Assembly: GCF_000813965.1 (NCBI RefSeq)
Contig: NZ_JWLI01000021.1
Location: 26,312 to 90,311 of the forward strand
Reading direction: 5' to 3'
Source of the DNA: Leisingera sp. ANG-M7
GTDB lineage: Bacteria; Pseudomonadota; Alphaproteobacteria; Rhodobacterales; Rhodobacteraceae
Length of the DNA stretch: 64,000 nt
A program made the translations under genes and the position numbers. This document shows positions 35,758 to 44,594 of this stretch, in pieces (positions within the stretch are counted from its first letter, which is position 1; each line of letters begins with the position of its first letter). Below the pieces are notes generated by a model. The model saw nothing but the letters and a program-made list of their open reading frames with translations. It was not told the DNA's origin and made no database searches.

Positions 35758-36632
35758 AGCTGCCACTCTTTGGCCTGTTCCTTGAGGAACTTCAGGAAGG
35801 TCTGCACTTTGGTGGTGCGGTGCAGGTCCACATGGGTCACCAGCCACAGGGTGCCCTCCCATTCTTCCTGCGGCGCCATCATTTCCACCAGGTTCGGGTT
35901 CTGCCGCGCCTCCCAGGCCGCCATAAAGCCGATGCCGGCACCGCTGTGCACCGCATTTTGCATGGTGAACCCGTTTGAACAGCGGAACGAGATCGCCTCA
36001 GCCGGGGCATTGGCCCGCAGCCAGCGCGAAAACGGCGCCCGGCTGCTCTCATCGTCATTGCCGATGAACCGGTGGTTGGCCATGTCCCCGATGCCCTGCA
36101 GCACGCCGTATTTCTCCACATAAGCCCTGGAGGCATAAAGCCCCACCTGCTGCTTGATGAAGGGCTGCACCACATTGTCCGGCTGATCCGGCGCATTGCC
36201 TGCGCGCACGGCCACATGCGCCTCGCCGTATTCCAGCCGGAACAGGCGGTCGCCGGTCAGATAGCGGATGATCAGACCCGGGTGCATGTCCTGGAACTCC
36301 TTCAGCGCCGGCACCAGCATCGGCGCAAAAGACGCCAGCGAGGTCACCACCAGCTCACCGGAGACATCATCGCCCTGCCCCTTCAGCCGCCCGACCAGCT
36401 GGCTGAACTGGTCGTCGGTCGCCTGTGCCACCCGCAAAAGGTCCTGACCGGCTTCGGTCGGCGTATAGCCGCGGGCGTGGCGCTGGAACAGCTTCACCCC
36501 AAGCCGTGCCTCGATGGCGTCGATATGGCGGATCACCGTGGCATGGTGCACGCCCAGCACTTCGGCCGCGCCGCTGACCGTGCCCATGCGGGCCACCTGA
36601 TAGGCGGTGCGGACTTCATCCCAGTTTTCCAT
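35754..36632 (-). CDS. LysR-family transcriptional regulator
   Basis: A 292-residue regulator. The N-terminal helix-turn-helix includes AYQVARMGTVSGAAEVLGVHHATVIRHIDAIEARLG (about 10-45) and LFQRHARGYTPTEAG. The effector-binding domain follows, with VAVRAGN at about 160. AAGGAG precedes ATG 36632. It is transcribed divergently from azoR and upstream of the coupled transporter, so either may be its target. Confidence 0.92.
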   Translation of the reverse strand: MENWDEVRTAYQVARMGTVSGAAEVLGVHHATVIRHIDAIEARLGVKLFQRHARGYTPTEAGQDLLRVAQATDDQFSQLVGRLKGQGDDVSGELVVTSLASFAPMLVPALKEFQDMHPGLIIRYLTGDRLFRLEYGEAHVAVRAGNAPDQPDNVVQPFIKQQVGLYASRAYVEKYGVLQGIGDMANHRFIGNDDESSRAPFSRWLRANAPAEAISFRCSNGFTMQNAVHSGAGIGFMAAWEARQNPNLVEMMAPQEEWEGTLWLVTHVDLHRTTKVQTFLKFLKEQAKEWQL

Positions 36633-36751
36633 GCCGGTCTCCTTGCCTGCCTTTTTGCGCGCCAGCGCACAAATCATGTTATTTTTCCGCCATTGCGTTC
36701 AAATTTGCAATACCCCAAATTCCTGTCAGCAACAAGCACAGGAACACCAAA

Positions 36752-37333
36752 ATGACCCGCACCGTTCTGCATCTCGACTCCTCTGCCCGCACCGAAGGCT
36801 CGGTGACCCGGGACCTCTCCGCACAGATCGTCGGCCGCCTGGGCGCTGACACCGTGGTCCGCCGCGACCTGGCCGCGCCGCTGCCGCTGCTGGACGGCGC
36901 CTGGATCGGGGCCAACTTCACCCCGGCCGATCAGCGCAGCGAGGCAGACAAACAGCTGCTCGCCCTCTCCGATGCGCTGGTGGAGGAGCTGAAACAGGCC
37001 GACACCATCGTGATCGGCGCGCCGATCTACAACTTCTCGGTACCCTCCACGCTCAAGGCCTGGATTGACCTGGTGGCCCGCGTCGGCGTCACCTTCCGCT
37101 ACGAGGAAACCGGCCCCATTGGCCTGCTGAAAGGCAAACGCGCCATTATCGCGGTGGCCTCCGGCGGCACCCAGGCCGGGTCCGACATCGACTTTGCCAC
37201 CACCTACCTGCGCCATGTGCTGGGTTTCATCGGCATCACCGAGGTTGAGATTGTGGCCGCCGACGCCATGTCCATCGACGCCGAGGGCGCCCTGGCCAAG
37301 GCCCGGACCCAAATCGAAGCGCTGGCGGCCTGA
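36752..37333 (+). CDS. azoR: FMN-dependent NADH azoreductase / quinone reductase
   Basis: A 193-residue flavodoxin-fold enzyme that transfers two electrons from NAD(P)H to quinones or azo compounds. The FMN phosphate loop is LHLDSSARTEGSVTRDLS (about 6-23). APIYNFSVPSTLKAWIDLVARVGVTFRY (about 90-117) and the ASGG loop (about 135) also mark this family. Divergent from a LysR gene and followed by a strong terminator. Confidence 0.92.
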   Translation: MTRTVLHLDSSARTEGSVTRDLSAQIVGRLGADTVVRRDLAAPLPLLDGAWIGANFTPADQRSEADKQLLALSDALVEELKQADTIVIGAPIYNFSVPSTLKAWIDLVARVGVTFRYEETGPIGLLKGKRAIIAVASGGTQAGSDIDFATTYLRHVLGFIGITEVEIVAADAMSIDAEGALAKARTQIEALAA

Positions 37334-37356
37334 TCCCCTGCACCGCCCCGCGCACC

Positions 37357-37388
37357 TGCCGTCAGCCCCCTCGGCTGGCGGCATTTTT
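37357..37388 (+). terminator. Intrinsic terminator after azoR
   Basis: TGCCGTCAGCC (37357-37367) pairs with GGCTGGCGGCA (37373-37383) with one T-G pair and a 5-nt loop, followed by TTTTTA. It lies 24 bp after the azoR stop and separates it from the racemase gene. Confidence 0.9.
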
Positions 37389-37456
37389 ATGTTTGGCAGC
37401 CCGGCGGAGCCTGTGCAACTCTGCCTGCACCGGTATTTCAAAGCACAGGCATTCCC

Positions 37457-38209
37457 ATGAAGAAGATCGGCATTCTCGGCGGCGTCGGCTGGGCCTCCAC
37501 TCTCGATTACTACCGCGCCATCTGCGAAGGCGCCGGAAGGTTCTTTGCGGACCGCGGCGCGGGCTCACCGCTGCCAGTGCCGCCGATCACAATCGAATCC
37601 GTGGTGCAGGCGCAAACCCGGTCCTTGCGCGGACGGGCGGGGGATGAGGCCAGCTGGGCCGCTTTTGATGCCGTTTTCCGCGAGGCGATGCTGACGCTGG
37701 AACGCGCCGGCTGCGATTTCGCCCTGATCGCCTCCAACACCCCGCACGCCCGCCTGCATGCGATCCGCGAGGGCGTGGTGATGCCGATCCTCAGCATCTT
37801 CGACGCCACCGCAGAAGCCACCGCCGCAACCGGTGCCGCCCGCGCACTGGTGCTGGGCACAACAGTCACCATGCAGGCCCGCAACTATGCCAGCGTGCTC
37901 GCCGCACATGAGGTCAAAGCAAATGAGATCCTGCCGCAGGACGAGATCGCTGAAATGCAGATGATGATCGACGAAGATTTCTACGGCGGCGCATCGGCCA
38001 CCGCACAGGACCGCCTGCTGCGGTTCTGCAAGAAACACGCGCAGCCCGGCACCGCCATCCTACTGGCCTGCACCGAACTGCCGCTGGCCTTCCCCGGTCA
38101 CATCGACGACGTCAGTTTCGAGGCCGGCGGCTTTCTGTTCGTGAACCCCTCCGCTGCCCATGTCACCGCAGCGCTGGATCTGGCGCTGGCGGACGAAAAG
38201 GCCGGTTAG
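37457..38209 (+). CDS. Aspartate/glutamate racemase family protein with one catalytic Cys
   Basis: A 250-residue amino acid racemase-fold protein. It begins KKIGILGGVGWASTLDYYRAI as in aspartate racemases. The first catalytic motif, usually CNTxH, reads IASNTPHARL at about 91-100, so Cys is replaced by Ser. The second, LLACTELPLAF at about 198-208, keeps its Cys. E. coli YgeA is a known precedent for a one-Cys enzyme with Thr at the first site. Racemisation of Asp or Glu is possible but unproven. It converges with the following gene, overlapping by 4 bp. Confidence 0.85.
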   Translation: MKKIGILGGVGWASTLDYYRAICEGAGRFFADRGAGSPLPVPPITIESVVQAQTRSLRGRAGDEASWAAFDAVFREAMLTLERAGCDFALIASNTPHARLHAIREGVVMPILSIFDATAEATAATGAARALVLGTTVTMQARNYASVLAAHEVKANEILPQDEIAEMQMMIDEDFYGGASATAQDRLLRFCKKHAQPGTAILLACTELPLAFPGHIDDVSFEAGGFLFVNPSAAHVTAALDLALADEKAG

Positions 38210-38733
38210 ACCCAGCGCACCTCAACACCGGTGCGCTCAAAGAACGCCATCACGTCATCGCGCTTCATCGCCACCGTGCGGTCATTGACCAGCGGGTGCA
38301 TATAGATCACGTCGGCTTCCTGCGCCTGTGCATCCATATAGAAGGTGACGCCCTTCCCAGCGCCGGTGATCATCGCCAGCGGGCTGACCGCGCCGGGGCG
38401 GATGCCCAGGTTCTCCAGCAGCCGGTCGGCTGAGCCGAAGGACAGATTTCCAATGCCCAGCTCAGCGCCCAGCGCCTTCAGGTCGATCTCGCGGTCCTGC
38501 TGCAGCGTCACCAGATAATTCCGCTTCTTCTTGTCCCGCAGGTACAGGTTCTTCAGCCGCAGCGCGTTTTCGCCCGGCACCATGAACTGCTCCTCGACGC
38601 CCTTGGCGTCCTCCACCGTGCGCAGCGGCACATGGGTATGCAGCTGATAGGCAATGCCCCAATCATCCAGCTGCTTAAGCAGCCCATCCGAGGAGATGGG
38701 CAGGCTGTCCTGATAGGCCGATGACGCATCCAT
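38206..38733 (-). CDS. Prolyl-tRNA editing-like protein (YbaK/ProX family)
   Basis: A 175-residue INS-like editing-domain protein that likely hydrolyses mis-charged Ala-tRNA(Pro) in trans (ProXp-ala/PrdX type). Motifs are HTHVPLRTVEDA (about 37-48), LKNLYLRDKKKRNYLVTL (about 67-84, with the conserved Lys residues), SFGSADRLLENLGIRPGAVSPLA (about 105-127) and YMHPLVNDRT (about 152-161). The start at 38733 matches the family length. Confidence 0.9.
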   Translation of the reverse strand: MDASSAYQDSLPISSDGLLKQLDDWGIAYQLHTHVPLRTVEDAKGVEEQFMVPGENALRLKNLYLRDKKKRNYLVTLQQDREIDLKALGAELGIGNLSFGSADRLLENLGIRPGAVSPLAMITGAGKGVTFYMDAQAQEADVIYMHPLVNDRTVAMKRDDVMAFFERTGVEVRWV

Positions 38734-38873
38734 GATCTTACTCCGCAAGCCGTTCCGGTTTGCAGCGCAGATCACAAAAAACATCACCGGGGCGCAAGAG
38801 CTGTTCCGCCCTTCGCGCCCGGTTTTGCGCCATCGCACCGCAGGGCGGGTGCTCAGACCCGCCCCCGGAAAGA

Positions 38874-40781
38874 TCACGCCTCAGCGAAATCCGCCCGCCG
38901 CGCCTCCTCGTAGTGGTCAAAGTCGGTGCTGAACCACCCTGTGCCGCGGGTGGCGCTGGCCAGGGTGCTGCACAGATCATCCTGCGCCGACATCGGCAAG
39001 AGCGTCTCGAACACGTCCCAGCCCGCGACGCCGTCCTCGGCCTCGAACCCCAGGATCTGGCCTTTCATGCCGCTCACCACCGGCACCAGCCCGCCGGTGA
39101 ACACCGACGGCACATGGATATGCACCCGCATGATCGGCTGCAGCAGCACCGCACCGGCTTCTGCCAGCGCCTCCCTCACCGCATTCTTGCCCGCGGTGCG
39201 GAACGCATAGTCGGAACTGTCCACCGAATGATGCTTGCCATCTTTCAGGGTCACGCAGATATCCACCACCGGATGGCCATTGAGGCCCAGCGCCAGCGCC
39301 TCGCGCGCGCCCGCCTCGACCGAGGGGATATAGTTCTTGGGCACCGCACCGCCCTTCACGATTTCCTCGAACACAAACCCGCTGCCGCGGGGCAAGGGCT
39401 TCACCTCGATCACCACATCGGCGAATTGGCCGGCGCCGCCCGACTGCTTGCGGTGCCGGTGATGCACCTGCACCGCTTTCTTGATGGTCTCACGCAGGGC
39501 CGGCGGCACCGGCCCCTCCTCCACTTCGACGCCGAACTCATCCTTCAGCGCCTGCTTGATCCGCCGCATATGCAGCGGCCCCTGCAGGTTCAGCAGCACA
39601 TGGCCGCTGGCTTCATCCTGGCCCAGCACCAGCGCCGGGTCGATTTCCGCCAGCCGCTCCAGCGCGCCTGACAGCCGGGCGTCATCACGCTCGTTCACCG
39701 GCGTGATCACCCGCCGGAAAGTTGAGGGCCGCGGCTGCGCCCAGCCCGGCAGCGGCGCAGCGCCGTCCGGCCCGTAAGCAAATCCCAGGTTCAGGTGATC
39801 CGACTTCACCGCCTGCCCCAGGTCGCCAGGTGTCAGCCTGGTATTCGCCTGCGACCCGACCCCGGTCAGCGAACCGACCGCGGCACCGCCCACCGAAGCA
39901 CCGTTGCCGACATTGCCGTCCAGCGCCCGCACCATCACCGTCTTGCCCAGATGCTTGACCAGATCCGCCATGCAGCCAACCGCCACCACTTTGCCGTCCT
40001 GCGAAAGCCGCTCCAGCGCCGCGCCCACATCCGGCGCTTCATGGCGCAGCGACTTCATCAGCCGCAGGATGCCGTTCTTATGCTCCGCCGATCCCATCAG
40101 CGCCGGGATCAGGTCGTTGTGCTGCAGCACCTTGGTGGCCACCTCATAGGCTTCCTCCGCCATCACCTGCTGATCCTCGATCAGCTCCTCCAGCAGCGTG
40201 TCGTCAAAATCCGCCAGCGCCTCCAGCAGTTCGGTGCGGGCCTCCTGCTCACGCGCATACATGGCAACCGGCAGCTCGATCAGCGCCGAAGGCTTGCCTT
40301 CCTGATACTGCCAGGCCCGCTCGGAAATCAGATCCACAGCACCCACAACTTGGCCCTCCTCGCGGATCGGCACCTGCCGCAGGATGATGTTGTGGCTGCA
40401 ATAGGCCTGAAGCGCAGCGACGATTTCCGCCACCCGGTCCGTTGCCTGGTCCATGCGGTTGACAAAAATAAAGGCGGGAACCCCCGCCTCCTCCAGCTTG
40501 CGCAGATACGGCGCGCTCAGCACCGCAGCGCCGGCATCAGCCGGAACACAGAGGACGGCAGCATCGCTGGCGGCCAGCGCCGGTCCCGCCTGCGCCAGAT
40601 TGTCGGCGCCGCCTGCGATGTCGATCGCGGCCCAATCCTCCCCCATAAATGAAAAAGGCTGCAAAGCGGCGACGCCTGCAACCTCCTGCCTCTTGCCCAC
40701 GGTGCCGTCCAGATTGGCCAGCGCCGTCGCCAGCGTTGATTTGCCGGACTGCGACGGTCCCAGAATAGTGAAAACGCGCAT
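38874..40781 (-). CDS. Divergent elongation factor G-like GTPase
   Basis: A 635-residue EF-G paralogue, about 60 shorter than canonical EF-G. The P-loop is LGPSQSGKST (about 7-16). The switch I RGIT motif is missing, G3 reads DIAGGADN in place of DTPGHVDF, and G4 reads VNRMDQ. Domains II to V are recognisable: GPLHMRRIKQALKDEFGVEVE in the domain III region, HHRHRKQSGGAGQFADV at about 430-447 in domain IV, and the MRVHIHVPSVFTGGLVPVVSGMKGQILG block in domain V. It is probably not the main translocase. Similar EF-G-like proteins occur in other bacteria with unclear roles. Confidence 0.88.
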   Translation of the reverse strand: MRVFTILGPSQSGKSTLATALANLDGTVGKRQEVAGVAALQPFSFMGEDWAAIDIAGGADNLAQAGPALAASDAAVLCVPADAGAAVLSAPYLRKLEEAGVPAFIFVNRMDQATDRVAEIVAALQAYCSHNIILRQVPIREEGQVVGAVDLISERAWQYQEGKPSALIELPVAMYAREQEARTELLEALADFDDTLLEELIEDQQVMAEEAYEVATKVLQHNDLIPALMGSAEHKNGILRLMKSLRHEAPDVGAALERLSQDGKVVAVGCMADLVKHLGKTVMVRALDGNVGNGASVGGAAVGSLTGVGSQANTRLTPGDLGQAVKSDHLNLGFAYGPDGAAPLPGWAQPRPSTFRRVITPVNERDDARLSGALERLAEIDPALVLGQDEASGHVLLNLQGPLHMRRIKQALKDEFGVEVEEGPVPPALRETIKKAVQVHHRHRKQSGGAGQFADVVIEVKPLPRGSGFVFEEIVKGGAVPKNYIPSVEAGAREALALGLNGHPVVDICVTLKDGKHHSVDSSDYAFRTAGKNAVREALAEAGAVLLQPIMRVHIHVPSVFTGGLVPVVSGMKGQILGFEAEDGVAGWDVFETLLPMSAQDDLCSTLASATRGTGWFSTDFDHYEEARRADFAEA

Positions 40782-41055
40782 GTTCTCAGATCCTCCCTTA
40801 GCTGATGCGAATGCCCGCCTAGGACCGCAGCCGCCAAGGGCGTGCAGCTTGCCTGTGCCAAAGATCTGCCTCGGTGCTCTTCTGAGCGCCCCGTGCCGGT
40901 GAGTGGGCAGCAAGGGGCCGTTTTCGATGTTGGCCAAGCGTCCGCCCCCGAGTCAAGCGCGCAGAGGGCGTAGCGGCGGCGCCCCGCGCACGGTTTTGAC
41001 GCAACCGGTGCCGATTTCCCCTCCCTCTCGCCTTTCCCTTGGGTAAGCTTGAATT
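40782..41055. other. Intergenic region between the EF-G-like gene and the 41056 gene
   Basis: 274 bp with divergent genes on either side. No convincing open frame, tRNA or long repeat was seen. A TTTTGACG element near 40993 could serve as a -35 for the rightward gene, but no good -10 follows at the right spacing. Confidence 0.4.
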
Positions 41056-41583
41056 ATGAAAATCACCCGCAACACGCCTGAGCAGCTGATCCTGGCCGAC
41101 AACCCCTGGTTCATCGGCATCTCCCTCATTCTGTTTATCCTCGTCTTTGTCGGCGCAGGCCTGGGGGCCGCCAGTACCGGCGGTGAAAACCTCTGGTTCG
41201 GCCTTTTCTTTGCTCTCGCAGGCGGCGGGATGGGCTTTGCCGCCTTCTGCCTGTTCGTGCGCCGGGTGCAGGTGATCCTCGACCGGCCCGGCGGCAGCAT
41301 CGTGATCCGGCGCCAGTCGGTGTTCGGCTACAGCCAGGTGGAGCACCGCCTCGCCGACCTGTCCCATGCCGAGGTGGAAAGCACCACCAGCCGCCGCGAG
41401 GGCCGCACCCGCACGCTCTACCGCCCGGTGCTTGTGCTGGACAGCGGCATGAGCGCCGGCCGCCACCCGGTGGTCGAGGCCTACACCAATGGCGGCGGCC
41501 CGCAGCGGCTGAGCGATGCGATAAACGCCTGGCTCCCCGCCGAAAGCCCGGCAAAGGTTGACTCCGGCTCCCAATCCGCGTAA
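41056..41583 (+). CDS. Two-helix membrane protein of unknown function
   Basis: A 175-residue protein. Two adjacent membrane helices (about 18-37 and 47-68) are followed by a cytoplasmic domain with FVRRVQVILDRPGGSIVIRRQSVFGY and HRLADLSHAEVEST. This resembles small PH-like membrane proteins, but I cannot assign a family. The Arg-rich SRREGRTRTLYRPVLVLDSG segment follows. ffh lies 164 bp downstream. Confidence 0.75.
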   Translation: MKITRNTPEQLILADNPWFIGISLILFILVFVGAGLGAASTGGENLWFGLFFALAGGGMGFAAFCLFVRRVQVILDRPGGSIVIRRQSVFGYSQVEHRLADLSHAEVESTTSRREGRTRTLYRPVLVLDSGMSAGRHPVVEAYTNGGGPQRLSDAINAWLPAESPAKVDSGSQSA

Positions 41584-41643
41584 CCCCCGCCCCAACATCC
41601 GGGAGATCTGAGTCTTCCGGTCCCTGCCCGTGCCAGGGATCGC

Positions 41644-41672
41644 CCCCCACCAGCGTGTTACGCCCGTGGGGG
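41644..41672 (+). promoter_or_regulatory. GC-rich hairpin in the region before ffh
   Basis: CCCCCAC (41644-41650) pairs with GTGGGGG (41666-41672); inside, GCGT (41653-41656) pairs with ACGC (41660-41663) around a GTT loop. No U-tract follows (CATTTGCG). It may be a weak terminator for the upstream gene or a leader structure of ffh, whose start is 75 bp downstream. Confidence 0.45.
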
Positions 41673-41747
41673 CATTTGCGCATGGTTCGCTTGTCCCCTA
41701 CATACGGGGGCGCCACACGTTGAAACCGGCATTAGGAGGCCGCAGGC

Positions 41748-43268
41748 ATGTTTGAAAATCTATCCGAACGCCTATCCGGCGTCTTTGACCGGCTGACCAA
41801 ACAAGGCGCCCTGAACGAGGAAGACGTCAAATCCGCCCTGCGCGAAGTCCGCGTGGCGCTCTTGGAAGCCGACGTCTCACTGCCGGTTGCCCGCGACTTC
41901 GTCAAGAAGGTGCAGGAACAGGCCACCGGCCAGGCCGTCACCAAATCGGTGACCCCGGGCCAGCAGGTCGTGAAGATCGTGCACGACGCGCTGGTCGACG
42001 TGCTGCGCGGCGAGGAAGACCCCGGCAAGCTCAAGGTCGACAACCCGCCCGCGCCCGTCCTGATGGTCGGCCTGCAGGGCTCCGGTAAGACCACCACCAC
42101 CGGCAAGCTGGCAAAACGGCTGAAGGAGAAAGAGGGCAAGAAGGTCCTGATGGCCTCGCTTGACGTCTACCGCCCGGCGGCGATGGACCAGCTGGCCGTC
42201 CTCGGCACCCAGATCGGCGTCGACACCCTGCCCATCGTGCCCGGCCAGAAACCGGTCGACATCGCCAAACGCGCCAAGCAGCAGGCGACCCTTGGCGGCT
42301 ATGACGTCTACATGCTGGATACCGCCGGCCGCCTGCACATCGACGAGACCCTGATGCAGGAGGTCGAGGACGTCCGCAATGTGGTCTCCCCGCGCGAGAC
42401 CCTGCTTGTGGTCGATGGCCTGACCGGCCAGGTCGCCGTCGAGGTGGCCGAGGAATTCGACGCCAAGATCGGCATCAGCGGCGTGGTGCTCACCCGGATG
42501 GACGGCGACGGCCGCGGCGGTGCGGCGCTGTCGATGCGCGCTGTCACCGGCAAGCCGATCCGCTTTGTCGGCCTTGGCGAGAAGATGGACGCGCTCGAAA
42601 CCTTCGAGGCCGACCGGATCGCCGGCCGCATCCTCGGCATGGGCGACATCGTGGCGCTGGTCGAAAAGGCCCAGGAAACCATCGAGGCCGAACAGGCCGA
42701 AAAGATGATGAAGCGCATGATGAAAGGTCAGTTCAACATGAACGACCTGAAGATGCAGCTTGAGCAGATGCTCCAGATGGGCGGCATGGAGGGCATGATG
42801 CAGATGATGCCCGGCATGGGCAAAATGGCCAAGCAGGTGCAGGACGCGGGCATGGACGACAAGGTCCTGAAGCGCCAGATCGCCATGATCCAGTCGATGA
42901 CCAAGAAGGAACGCGCCAACCCCGCCCTGCTGCAGGCCTCCCGCAAAAAACGTATCGCAACCGGCTCCGGCATGGAGGTCTCCGACCTCAACAAGCTTCT
43001 GAAGATGCACCGGCAGATGGCCGATGTGATGAAGAAGATGGGCAAGATGGGCAAAGGCAAGATGCTGAAACAGGCCATGAAGGGCATGTTCGGCAAGGGC
43101 GGCATGCCGGATATGGGCGGCATGGACCCCAGCCAGATGGACCCCAAGGCGCTGGAAGCGGCGGCCAAAGCAATGGGCGGCAAAGGCGGCCTGCCCGGCG
43201 GCCTCCCCGGTCTGGGCGGCGGCATGGGCCTGCCCGCAGGCCTCAGCGGATTTGGCAAGAAGAAGTAA
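41748..43268 (+). CDS. ffh: Signal recognition particle GTPase Ffh
   Basis: Binds 4.5S RNA and signal sequences and delivers ribosomes to FtsY at the membrane. 506 residues. The N domain precedes the G domain with GLQGSGKTTTTGKLA (about 106-120), DVYRPAAMDQL (about 138-148), LDTAGRLHIDETLM (about 187-200) and TRMDGDGRGGAALSM (about 249-263). The M domain is Met-rich, ending with an unusually long Gly/Met tail (MGGKGGLPGGLPGLGGG, about 478-494). AGGAGG lies 10 bp upstream of the ATG. First gene of an expanded ribosomal cluster. Confidence 0.97.
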   Translation: MFENLSERLSGVFDRLTKQGALNEEDVKSALREVRVALLEADVSLPVARDFVKKVQEQATGQAVTKSVTPGQQVVKIVHDALVDVLRGEEDPGKLKVDNPPAPVLMVGLQGSGKTTTTGKLAKRLKEKEGKKVLMASLDVYRPAAMDQLAVLGTQIGVDTLPIVPGQKPVDIAKRAKQQATLGGYDVYMLDTAGRLHIDETLMQEVEDVRNVVSPRETLLVVDGLTGQVAVEVAEEFDAKIGISGVVLTRMDGDGRGGAALSMRAVTGKPIRFVGLGEKMDALETFEADRIAGRILGMGDIVALVEKAQETIEAEQAEKMMKRMMKGQFNMNDLKMQLEQMLQMGGMEGMMQMMPGMGKMAKQVQDAGMDDKVLKRQIAMIQSMTKKERANPALLQASRKKRIATGSGMEVSDLNKLLKMHRQMADVMKKMGKMGKGKMLKQAMKGMFGKGGMPDMGGMDPSQMDPKALEAAAKAMGGKGGLPGGLPGLGGGMGLPAGLSGFGKKK

Positions 43269-43271
43269 GCC

Positions 43272-43823
43272 ATGCAGCTCCCCGCCATCCCTCAGCTTGA
43301 AACCGAACGCCTGGTCCTGCGCGGACCGGAGGCGGCGGATTTCGGGCCGGTGGCAGCGTTCTTCGCGGACGAAGCACGCTCCTGGGGATTTGGCGGGCCG
43401 CTGGACCGCAACGAGGCCTGGCGCTGGTTCACCATGTCGGTGGGCCACTGGGCGATGCGCGGCTTCGGCTTCTGGACCATCACCTGCAAGCAGACCGGCG
43501 AGCCGCTTGGCATCACCGGCGTCTGGCAGCCCGAAGGCTGGCCCGAACCTGAATTGGGCTGGGTTGCCTTCCCTGCAGGCGAAGGCCGCGGCATCATGTC
43601 AGAGGCCGCACTGGCCGCCCGCACCCACGCCTATGAGGTGATGGGCCTGCCTGCACTTTGCTCCAACATCTTCCCGGGCAACACCCGCTCGGTAGCGCTG
43701 GCCGAACGGCTGGGCGCAGTGTTCGAAGCTGAATTCGACAATCCCAAGCATGGGCGTGAGCTGGTCTACCGCCACCCTGCCCCAGAGGCGCCTCGCGACG
43801 GCGGGATGGAGGCCTACGCATGA
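43272..43823 (+). CDS. GNAT acetyltransferase, tandem copy 1
   Basis: A 183-residue RimJ/RimL-type N-acetyltransferase. LETERLVLRGPEAADFGPV opens the domain, with GHWAMRGFGFWTI at about 57-69 and GWPEPELGW at about 92-100. The acetyl-CoA loop region is AGEGRGIMSEAALAARTHA (about 105-123), followed by FPGNTRSVALAERLGA. It starts 3 bp after ffh and overlaps the next GNAT frame. The substrate is unknown. Closely related in layout to the two GNAT genes that follow. Confidence 0.9.
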   Translation: MQLPAIPQLETERLVLRGPEAADFGPVAAFFADEARSWGFGGPLDRNEAWRWFTMSVGHWAMRGFGFWTITCKQTGEPLGITGVWQPEGWPEPELGWVAFPAGEGRGIMSEAALAARTHAYEVMGLPALCSNIFPGNTRSVALAERLGAVFEAEFDNPKHGRELVYRHPAPEAPRDGGMEAYA

Positions 43824-43963
43824 CCTCCCATCTGTCCCGCACTGCGCAGCCCGACGCGGCCCGCAACCGTTTAACGGAAAATTACGCAGTCTCCCCGATA
43901 CTCCTTCACCGGATGGGTGAAAAAGACGCCGGGCGGCCCGCTGCCCGGACAATGGGGTATGAC

Positions 43964-44533
43964 ATGAAAGACGCGCAACGGCGGTATCCGAGGCTGGTTT
44001 CCAAACGGCTGATGCTGATTTCTCCGGCGGACCCGGAGTTTGACGCCCAGGCGGCTTTCCTGGCACCGGACTCCCCGCGTTTCATCAATGTTGCGGATGA
44101 TGCCGATTCGCTGTGGTGGTCGATTGCCACCATCATCGGCCACTGGCACCTGCACGGCTACGGCCTGTTTGCCGTGGTGGAACGCAGCACCGGCGACACC
44201 GTGGGTCTGGTCGGCCCCTGGTTCCCCAAGGGCTGGCCGGAACCGGAACTGTCCTGGCACCTGATGGAGACCGGCGAGGGCAAAGGGTATGCCAGCGAGG
44301 CCGTGCAATGCGTGCTGGACTGGCTATTCAACGCAGCCGGCTGGGACACCATCGTCTCCTATGTGCCGGAAGAGAACACCGCCTCCATCGCCCTGGCCCG
44401 CCGCGCCGGCGCCAAACCGGAACGGCTGGTTTCCTTCCCGCTGCAGCCGGCACCCGGCCTGCGCTGCTGGCGCCACTCGCCCGCCGCCCGCCGCTCCGGC
44501 CTGCAGCAAACTGCCCCGGGGCTTTTGCACTGA
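43964..44533 (+). CDS. GNAT acetyltransferase, tandem copy 2
   Basis: A 189-residue acetyltransferase with VSKRLMLISP near the start, GHWHLHGYGLFAV at about 61-73, GWPEPELSW at about 97-105 and the CoA loop ETGEGKGYASEAVQCVLDWLF at about 110-130. The frame is open back to 43820, where an ATG overlaps the stop of copy 1. I place the start at 43964 because the extra N-terminus does not look like a GNAT and GGGG lies 6 bp before this ATG. The Arg-rich tail (HSPAARRSGLQQTAPGLLH) is unlike its paralogues. Confidence 0.82.
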   Translation: MKDAQRRYPRLVSKRLMLISPADPEFDAQAAFLAPDSPRFINVADDADSLWWSIATIIGHWHLHGYGLFAVVERSTGDTVGLVGPWFPKGWPEPELSWHLMETGEGKGYASEAVQCVLDWLFNAAGWDTIVSYVPEENTASIALARRAGAKPERLVSFPLQPAPGLRCWRHSPAARRSGLQQTAPGLLH

Positions 44534-44594
44534 TGCGCCTGCGCGGGATCATATCCTGGCGCTGCCGCGCCCTTCCCCTGGAAGGAGCGCGCTG

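Noticed and set aside
41584..41747. 4.5S (SRP) RNA gene next to ffh
   Set aside because: The conserved tetraloop and asymmetric-loop sequence of SRP RNA is absent; only a simple hairpin is present.
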